Source: Anaspis maculata (lineage: Eukaryota > Arthropoda > Insecta > Coleoptera > Scraptiidae). From it: DNA of 64,000 nucleotides. Made by a program: the position numbers and the translations under genes. This document shows, in pieces, positions 56,651 to 64,000 of this stretch. The notes under the pieces are model-generated. The model was given only the letters and a program-made list of their open reading frames with translations. It had not been told where the DNA came from and searched no databases. Location: contig OX421965.1 of assembly GCA_949128115.1 (NCBI GenBank), positions 54,306,012 to 54,370,011 on the forward strand, given 5' to 3'. Each line of letters starts with the position of its first letter. The first letter of the stretch is position 1.

Positions 56651-58195
56651 ACGCAAATTGTGATAAAAGCAAGCAATTTTGCACAGTTGTTCTTGAAAGG
56701 ATTTAAAAGGGTTTGGCCCGCAGCGTCGATCGTGCAGGCCTGTCAGATTCAAGGTGGCGTCATTTTTTCAAAATGGCAGAAATTCGATTTGAAAAGTATT
56801 TTTTTGGCGGAAGTTGTTCGAGTGAGGACTTGTTTCTGACAATTCGATGCTGCTTGATGCATTGGTGATCACAGAATCCCAATCAAAATACGCGTTCATG
56901 CCACTGAGGCAAAAAACTGAAGAAAACATTTATTTCAGAAGGAACAAATGAACCCGAAAGTATGTCGTTGAAGGGGCGTTATTTTCCGTCGACTGATGAT
57001 CCTAGAACATGACTATCTCTAGGTCTCTTAAACGTATTGCTTGCCAATGCGACCCAAGATCTTGCGGTGCGTTAATATTATACGCAAAATTAAATAAGTA
57101 GGTTCCAAAATTTGTGAGTTTTATGTTCAACATTGTTTCTGAGCTTGATAGATGGATTGTAAATGATGAAGCAGGTTGCGAATGAAGGCTGTCAGGTCGT
57201 GTTAGATGGGGTAGAAGATAGAAAATGAGGTGACTAACCCATCTTCTGCTCATATTATTAGGTATTGCGTTAACGCAATGTAATGAGGGGCATTTTTCTC
57301 ACCATGTTACAATTGGACCTAGGAAAAAACATAGTCGTAAAAAACATAGCGGATAAAACATCGCAAGGAAAAAACATAGCAGCCATGAAAGAGCTTTTGG
57401 TCAAAGGTTGTTACTACAAAATAAATAGATGACTTCTTGAATTCCAAATTTTCAAACCCCATTTTTTTAATGTTGTGACTGATTTTTATTGTTATTGTGT
57501 ACTCAATTTGTAGTGATATGTTTGTTATGCTATTATTAAGTATGTTGTTTTTAAACCTATTGAGCTACGTATTTTTAATGTACTTTTTTTGTTTAAAACA
57601 ACTCGAAAAATGACATTTTCTCACACAGTCCCTTGTACCGTCCGTGGAAATTAAGTATATTTATCAAAAAAAAGAAATTAAAATTTCCAAAAATTTTTGA
57701 AAATTCTTGATTTTGATTTTTGAAAATTTAAAAACCAGATAGTATCGACTATGCATCTTACCTCAAAGAAGTCGCATGCCAAATTTGAACTTTTTATTTT
57801 CAAAAAAAGTTACCAAAAATGATTTCTCGTCGTCATGAAAAAGTGAATTAGTAGTAGTACGTTGGTTGGTGTTCATCATAATAAGCTTTGAACTATAGAC
57901 TTGTTATAAGAGTAACGTACCTATTCCTTTTGTAATTTTCGATCGAACTATAATGAAGTCACGGGCCCAAAATCATCCGCACTCCATCCTCCATCCATTG
58001 ACCTCGGCAGCAGCGTGAACTGTTTATTGTAGGCTGTCTGTCCATGTCCACAGGCTTTGTCCATCGTAATTCGGCAACTTCACTCAATGCATCTGCCTGA
58101 ATAAAACTGTATGATCAAAAAGGAAATGCTTTTTCCTCCAAGTGTTTGCATCACTTATTTGATAATATGAAAATCTTGTAGAATATTGAACTCAG
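56651..58195. other. non-coding, no gene recognised
   Basis: No supported gene. A short repeated phrase AAAAAACATAGC occurs four times between 57325 and 57385. Confidence 0.4.
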
Positions 58196-58204
58196 ATGGG
58201 AACA

Positions 58205-58275
58205 GCACAAGTACCCAGATTCGCCCGGGATCGAACCCGGAACCTTACGCCTCCACCTCGTCTGATAGGTCATCT
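58205..58275 (-). repeat. tRNA-like box B region
   Basis: On the minus strand GGTTCCGGGTTCGATCCCGG is a perfect T-arm/box B-like sequence, but no matching box A or acceptor stem is convincing. Probably a tRNA-derived SINE fragment or tRNA relic. Confidence 0.4.
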
Positions 58276-58329
58276 GAGATGTTTTCGTTCTGTTATATTA
58301 TGTTATGTATTGTTATGTCTGTTTGTGTT

Positions 58330-58456
58330 TGCTGATGAGTGGGATGTTAGGTGGAAGAACAGCAGGACAGCTCAGGTTGCCCAAGCGAAATCTCGCATCC
58401 CACTTCTTTATTTTCTCAATAAAGGCCATTATTATTATTATTATTATTATTATCTC
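58330..58456 (+). mobile_element. isolated LINE 3' tail with (ATT)n
   Basis: GTTAGGTGGAAGAACAGCAGG, AAATCTCGCATCCCACTTCT and AATAAAGGCC(ATT)n align in order with the 3' end of the LINE at 54885-54993. No upstream coding part is present, so this is an extreme 5' truncation of the same or a sister family. Confidence 0.75.
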
Positions 58457-58713
58457 CAGTCTCTTTGACGTATCCTCCACTACGTCGTCCTTGGTCTTAC
58501 TCTATCGTCGTAACCTTCGCTTCCGCTCCATCGAGGGAATATGCAAATAAAGACATCTTTTGAAGGGGACTCTGTGGGACTGAGACAATCGCGATGTTAA
58601 TCGACAGTGCTTCCAAGCAAAGAACTACGTGTCATTTATCCAACTGAACAATCATTAGCTGAGAGGGACAGTGGGGCTATTAACATGAAAACTGATGTTT
58701 ACAACGTTCACGT

Positions 58714-58803
58714 CATCCCTTACAGAGCTGACAAATAGAGGGCAAAGATAATGGAATCCATCCCTTACAGAGCTGACAAATAGAGGGCAATGGTAATGGA
58801 ATC
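58714..58803 (+). repeat. 45-bp tandem duplication
   Basis: CATCCCTTACAGAGCTGACA and AATAGAGGGCAA..TAATGGAATC occur twice head-to-tail with two or three differences. Non-coding. Confidence 0.85.
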
Positions 58804-58969
58804 AGAAGTAATGGCTTTTGTATGAAAATAAAGTTAGTCCAGCAACAACTTTCAGCCAACATACATTACTAGATAGGTAGATATATGCTTAAACTGACTA
58901 GAATCTAAGCTTCGATGTAGGTATATAGCTACCTATTAAGCTCAGTTCCACTACCTCTGTCACAATATT

Positions 58970-59537
58970 TACAGATAGTTAGTGGTAGCCTCGTACATAT
59001 CGCATCAATGTTTGCACAATCGAATTAATGTATTCTTGCAAACTGGCCTGGGCCATCCACCGCAGCCGTGAACCGCAATTAAATCCGTGCACACATCGCG
59101 GCTTCAGTTCGGGAGGTGTTTTAGTTTTGGCACACGCCGTGCGGGGGTGGAGGGAGGGATCGCGAAGCGTGTTTGGCCCTTTGATGAATGACGGATGGGC
59201 CACAGCACAGAAGGATGCAACAAGGTTCGGGGGACTCGTCGGGAGTCCGTGGGCGCGTGTTCGAAACGCATGCCCTTCGGTGGGGAGGCGTCGTCGTCTC
59301 CCGCAGTATAACCGCGCCGCGACGTCGAGGACGCCCCATTCACCGGCCAAATTCCACGGCACACTGTGACGACGACGACCCGCTCTCGACGAGGCAGCGT
59401 CTTTAAGTTTGGTTTCCGTTCGGATTTTTTCACGCACCAAGACATGAAGTACACCTGGCTGGTGTTGGCCTCCTGTTTGGTGCTGGTCCTGGCAGAACTG
59501 CTGCCGGGAGCGGCCGCAGGACCCTACCTGGACGACG
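58970..59537 (+). promoter_or_regulatory. CpG-rich promoter/5' region of a secreted-protein gene
   Basis: Between about 59030 and 59410 CpG dinucleotides are far denser than anywhere else in the window (for example CGTCGTCGTCTCCCGCAG, CGCGCCGCGACGTCGAGGACG). It directly precedes the signal-peptide exon. This suits a germline-unmethylated promoter or a GC-rich 5' UTR. No TATA box is evident. Confidence 0.45.
59444..59537 (+). CDS. first coding exon of an unidentified secreted protein
   Basis: The ATG at 59444 opens MKYTWLVLASCLVLVLAELL followed by PGAAAGPYLDD, a textbook signal peptide with a hydrophobic core and probable cleavage around AAA|GP. The exon ends GACGACG|GTAAGTT, a strong donor in phase 1. 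An in-frame ATG lies upstream at 59366 but would put a polar, arginine-rich segment before the signal sequence, so 59444 is preferred. Small secreted proteins and neuropeptide precursors often split their gene just after the signal peptide. I found no partner exon before the window ends and do not recognise the family. Confidence 0.6.
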
Positions 59538-60434
59538 GTAAGTTCTCTTACAACTACATATCACCTTCCTGTACCATATTTAAAAAAAAATAGTTTTGCA
59601 CCTCTCACTATTGTTTCCGAAAGAAAAAAAAATTGGTAGGTAATTGAACAGAGAGAAACTTCGAGCAAGATAGCGAAGTAAGGAGGCCACCTCAGTCAAG
59701 TATTTATGCTGAATGACTGAAACGGACACGCCCCTTTTTATTCTTCAAAGCACGGAGCTGAATACTTGACCAGACATTGCATTCTGCAAAAAAGATTATT
59801 TTAAGCTCTGAATTTTAAATGTAACAAAAAATCCTTACACAAAAAGTTCAAGTAAACTGACAAAAAATAAAGATCCTTATTTTTTAAGTCCATCAAAATT
59901 GATTCGCTGTAATAATCTGCTGAAGATTAAGCAGAAGATAGGACTTTTTAGTTGTCACGGGATGCGTTTCAAACATCGAACAGATTCGAGAAATCACTTT
60001 CACAGATCAAACATATTGATGGGTAATATTCCATCTGGACTGGAGGCTGGAAGCGTGTGGGAGTGAACAGCAATCTGAGAAAATTTTCTGCTGTCAAGTT
60101 CTGAGTGCTTAACAAATCATAGCATTTCCATACGCTGTATTCTTGGAAGGTCAACGAGGTCTCTCATTGAATTGTCATCAACCTCGTCATCAAGTGAAGT
60201 CTGTAGAAGTGAGTTTTTTGTTAAAAGTCCCCCCCCCCCCCCCAAGGTACCCCCACGTGCAGATTCTGAGTTCTAACAATTTTGGGGCCGTGACTTTATT
60301 ATAATTCGATAGAAAATTGCAAAAGGAATAGGCACGTTACTTTCAACAGGAGTCTAGTTCAAAGCTTATTATAATAAACACCAAGCGACGTACCTACCTA
60401 CTTAGAGTTCAACAAAATTTGCTATAAGTATTCA
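59538..60434. other. putative first intron, no exon recognised
   Basis: AT-rich, no recognisable gene. A 14-16-base poly(C) run lies near 60231-60243. Confidence 0.4.
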
Positions 60435-61156
60435 TACAGGGTCCGGTAGAAAGTAGGTACATATCTACTGATCACTTCATATTTTTTGTGAAAATTCATT
60501 GATTCAAGTAACGAAATAACAAAATACATCTTTATGTAGTGGAAAGATGGATAATTTATGCTGCAATGGTTATTGTATGGCGCCATCCGCAGGTAATACA
60601 TAAATTTATTGAACTGGTGGGTAAAATTTTGCATTATACCACAACTCATAATGTGTGGAATGGGAATTTTCTCTGTGATGTTCTCCAACTCGGTTGGATT
60701 GCTTTATTTACACTTGTTAAGTGTGAGGTAACCACAGGCAAAGAAATCTGGAGCTGTTATTGGAAGATCTTTAAGGGAAATAAGGCGGTGCAATTTTATC
60801 CAAATCAATCTGTTCGGGGTACTAATTTTCTTAATATTAAGTCGCACAACTTCTGCTCTTAGGCTATTTTATATGGGTGAAGCTTCAGGTATAACGCGTC
60901 CAGTTCAAACCTGGCGCCGAAAATCGCCTAGAAACCCCTTTGGACCAAAAAACATCATTTTGGATCAATTTTTAAAACATTCTCGGCACACGCTCCGTTT
61001 TTGACAGCTGGCAACGCATGTAAGCAAGATTGCCAAGCCTCTTCTTCCTTAAAAAAAAAGATTCGTGGTGTTTACTTGGGTTGAAAAAAAAAATTGTTCA
61101 GGAAAATCTGCGATGAGAAGTCATAAAATGATCACTATTTTTTGTTGGACCCTGTA
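60435..61156. mobile_element. inverted-repeat element, TACAGGGTCC ends
   Basis: Left end TACAGGGTCCGGTAGAAAGT, right end AAAAATAGTGATC..TTGTTGGACCCTGTA; CTGATCACTTCATA on the left pairs loosely with TCATAAAATGATCA on the right. Inverted homology is short and imperfect (about 50 bp). The interior has a 107-codon frame of unknown nature (60539-60862). Confidence 0.5.
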
Positions 61157-61284
61157 TTACAGTTAGAAAACACCTATTGGTCTGCCCAATGCAGGAAGTG
61201 GCAGTGGCTGTCCACAGAAGAGAACCTTTGGCTGGCGAATGAGAAAGCCATCGCAGATGCCAATTTTGAGGAAAATGAAATCCA

Positions 61285-63215
61285 ATTCCAATCAACATGG
61301 CTTTCTTCATTAGAGCAAACTATGGAAAAAATGTGTTGTGTTGGCACGAATAGTTACGATGCAAGCTAGTTTTTGACTCCTTGATAGATGTGCTATGTAT
61401 AATGTGACATCAAACTCAAACTCAAACTCAAACAATTTATTGACCATCATAAAGTTGCTTTACAACAAACATGGCATGTCTTGCATGTATAACATATTGA
61501 CATCACATAACGGATAAACAAACACAATAAATATTAGCATTGGCACTTATTTCAACTACAAGATTACATCTGTCACCGTCATCTTGACGCAATGCATCCG
61601 CAAGTAGGAATTCCCGAGGCTGCGCAGCAAAATTAGAGGCTCATATGTGCCTACTGAAACAGCAATCATGTGTTAAAAAGAAGATACACACAGGAAATTG
61701 ATAAGACTCCAGCACAGTGCACTCATTCACGCGCATCTCGTCTCGCACAATCCAACTCCATAGATTATTGTGCATCTGAGATAGTTTTCTTAACCTCACC
61801 TCACAGGCCACGGGACAGTTGTTGATGTTTTACTGCATTTTACATAGTATTGGCGCGCCTGGGGCCGCTTGGGCATCATTTTATTCAATGACCGCCGGTC
61901 AACTGGCAGTGTCGCCGAAAAGCCGCCAACCATGGTAGAGATGACCCTTGCCGACCACACAGCAACTTCCACTGCAGGGGACTTACGTTTCCCTAGTTTA
62001 GCTACACAGCCTCGGAAATTTCTACTTGCAGGTGTATCGTCACGAATGACGGTGACAGCTGTCACATTATACATAGCTAGCACATCTATCGAGGCGTCAA
62101 AATCTACACACATCAAAAGAATCTAGGGGACAAGCAAATTCAGACGATTTCTAAAATCGTCATAACTTAAGATTGCCGTCAGCGATTTCATATCGGTTTT
62201 CAGTGTTCGATAGCCCAATCCTTCGTTCTTATGCCTTGATCACGTCGAATACGAACAATGTTTTATGAAGTTTCTACAGGGTAATAATGAAACAGTGTAA
62301 AATTGTCGAAAGTTCAGTACAAGCGTGATTTCCCAAAAACAATTTTTCATGAATTCCAATAGCACAGTTATAAAGACTGGTGCTTCAGCTCCAGTAACGT
62401 TCTTGAATTTTGGAAATCGAAGGTAAATTACCAAAGATATTGATCATTTTGTGCCGCCATGTTGAACTTCCAAGAAAGTGATCCGATTTCATTGAATCTT
62501 TGATCACACTCATGTCTGGTTGAAATAATTGGACTTTTAAAGTTAAATGTCTTTTTCGGTCACTTTCAAGCCGCCACATTGAACTTTCATGTGAATGATT
62601 CGATTCTAGTGTGTTTTTAAGTTTCATTCAAATCGAGACATTCATGTAAAAAATTTAATATAGCGGCTCGGAAGTGATCGAACGTGAAATTTGACCTTGA
62701 AATCCCAATTACTTGAACCAGACATGAGTGTGTTCCAAGTTTCAATGAAATCGGATCACATTCTTCTTTTTTGGAAGTTCAACATGGCGGCAAAAAAATG
62801 ATCAATATCTTTGGCAATTCACCTTCGATTTTCAAAATTCAAGAATCTTACTGAAGCTGAAACACCGATCTTCATAACTGTGCTATTGGAATGCATGAAC
62901 ATTTTTTTTGAAAAAATCGCACTCGTACTGAACTTTCGGCAATTTTACACTGTTCCTTTGATCACCCTGTAGCAACCTTATAAAACATTGTTCGTATTTG
63001 ACGTGATCAAGGCATGGAAACGAAAGATTGGGCTATCAAACACCGGAAACCGATTCGAAATTGCTGACGGAAATCAAAAGTTATGATGATTTTAGAATCG
63101 TCTGAATTTGCTTGTCCCCTAGATTATTTTGATGTGTGTAGTTTGCATCGTAACCATTCGTGCGAACACAACAATTTTTTTCCATAGCTTGCTTTAATAA
63201 AGAAAGCCGTGGAAT
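61285..63215. mobile_element. large palindrome with an insertion in its left arm
   Basis: Core arms: GGGGACAAGCAAATTCAGAC at about 62127 pairs with GTCTGAATTTGCTTGTCCCC at 63100, and GCCGCCATGTTGAACTTCC near 62453 pairs with GGAAGTTCAACATGGCGGC near 62774, centre about 62620. Outer arms continue beyond: CACGAATAGTTACGATGCAA near 61345 pairs with TTGCATCGTAACCATTCGTG near 63143. On the right the two parts are adjacent; on the left they are separated by 61370-62098. Confidence 0.75.
61370..62098. mobile_element. insertion with 40-bp inverted ends, containing a LINE 3' fragment
   Basis: TTGACTCCTTGATAGATGTG and CTATGTATAATGTGACA on the left pair with TGTCACATTATACATAG and CACATCTATCGAGGCGTCAA on the right. 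Near 61423 (AAACTC)n is followed by AAACAATTTATTGACCATCA; on the minus strand this reads as a LINE-like 3' end with a (GAGTTT)n tail. The inverted-repeat unit was probably itself a target for a LINE. Confidence 0.55.
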
Positions 63216-64000
63216 TTATTATAGGTACATACCTTCACTTTTTCCAACTTATAACGAAAGAAAAAGAAGAAGACATTCACGTCAAGTCACCTGTAGGTGG
63301 TTCCTGATTCCTACAGTAGATTTTCAGAAGCTGACTCAAGAAAGTAAATACCATCTGTCAAAGTGACGTTTAGGTACATACACTTCTGGTGCCCAAAAAC
63401 AAAATTCTACGCCTGCTCGATTGCAAATAAAACGCGAATAAAATGGTGTACACGTTGAACATACTTCCCGGCTTCCGAACTATCTCTCCTAAATAAATAT
63501 ATTAGCTGATACGGTTTCGTATAGCTGGGAAGTAATCCTCATCCGGGTTCTTTATGCGAGGCTATATTGAAATTTATGCTAAAACGTCGCCTTCCTCCCG
63601 GAAAGAATTGAATCGTTTTTATGTACCGGCAGTGCGATAACAACATTGGGGAGCAACCAAGCAGCAGCAAAGTTTCCGAGGTATTCCTTCCGGCTAGACG
63701 TTTGCTCTGCATCCAACAACAGGAAAAATAACACGAGTTTAAATCTAGAAAAACATTTTCCGGATGGAGTGGTCAGCAAGTGAGGTGCATGGTTATTTTG
63801 TTATCGGCAAAGTCTATAAAATCCCGGCATTTAGGGATGGGATTCCACCTCCCACGCGTAGACTATCAAGATCACCCCCATTTTTCTGGAGAACCGTTAA
63901 AGTTCACGAGTTGTTGTAAAAACTGTACAATTCAGTATTTTCATGTATGCTCGGTTTCGTATGTGAGCAGAATTCTTCACGGAAATTTTTAGTGGATGGG
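63216..64000. other. non-coding, no gene recognised
   Basis: No gene, exon or repeat could be assigned in the last 785 bases. Confidence 0.4.

Noticed and set aside
59028..59454. Several 70-150-codon frames on both strands in the CpG-rich region
   Set aside because: Stop codons are rare in GC-rich sequence; all overlap each other and none has recognisable domains. Only the signal-peptide exon is supported.

Overview
This is eukaryotic, insect-like DNA: AT-rich, with GT-AG introns, scattered GTAGGTAC motifs and about half or more of the sequence in transposable elements and inverted repeats. A plant-sucking hemipteran or similar insect is a guess from repeat style and gene family; nothing here fixes the species. 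There are no bacterial genes, rRNA genes, convincing tRNA genes or CRISPR arrays.

Two host genes can be supported. The main one runs on the minus strand from 44263 down to at least 17839 and encodes a nose-resistant-to-fluoxetine (NRF-6) type acyltransferase-3 membrane protein. Eight coding exons join in phase and give about 656 residues: signal peptide, cysteine-bearing NRF domain, then a multi-pass acyltransferase domain. The terminal exon was not found. Exon 8 carries a one-base frameshift near 18150. The second gene is represented only by a first coding exon on the plus strand (59444-59537), a signal peptide in a locally CpG-rich stretch.

The rest is a dense, nested repeat landscape. 1-4377: tandem repeats and two fold-back elements. 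5890-8400: a 2.0-kb uninterrupted (AC)n array in a repeat built on GTCCCCACAAT-like motifs; a diverged relative with a 0.34-kb array lies at 14880-15555. 8990-10570: nested fold-backs. 10720-12770: a degenerate minisatellite of AAGATGGCGGC motifs. 13276-14357: a 1.1-kb palindrome. 15711-16131: a solo LTR with a 4-bp target duplication.

The introns of the NRF-6 gene hold a 3.4-kb fold-back with a Harbinger-like element inserted in one arm (18856-22257), half of an inverted pair of 1.4-1.6-kb repeats (24925-26306; partner at 44750-46368 outside the gene), a dead 2.6-kb transposon with a spliced integrase-type transposase (28422-31024), a gypsy polymerase relic (34405-34690), a 2.5-kb palindrome (38415-40959), a direct duplication (41220-42200), a TTAA-bounded palindrome (42277-42915) and LTR remains (43106-43827).

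Beyond the gene, 49815-50490 is a 215-bp tandem repeat. 50770-55450 is an RTE-like LINE on the minus strand split by a CR1/Jockey-type LINE on the plus strand (52190-54993) with a TTATA target duplication. 61285-63215 is a further palindrome with an insertion in its left arm. The genes do not form a pathway. The most notable feature is a host gene whose introns carry several kilobase-scale inverted repeats that would fold into long double-stranded RNA in the pre-mRNA.
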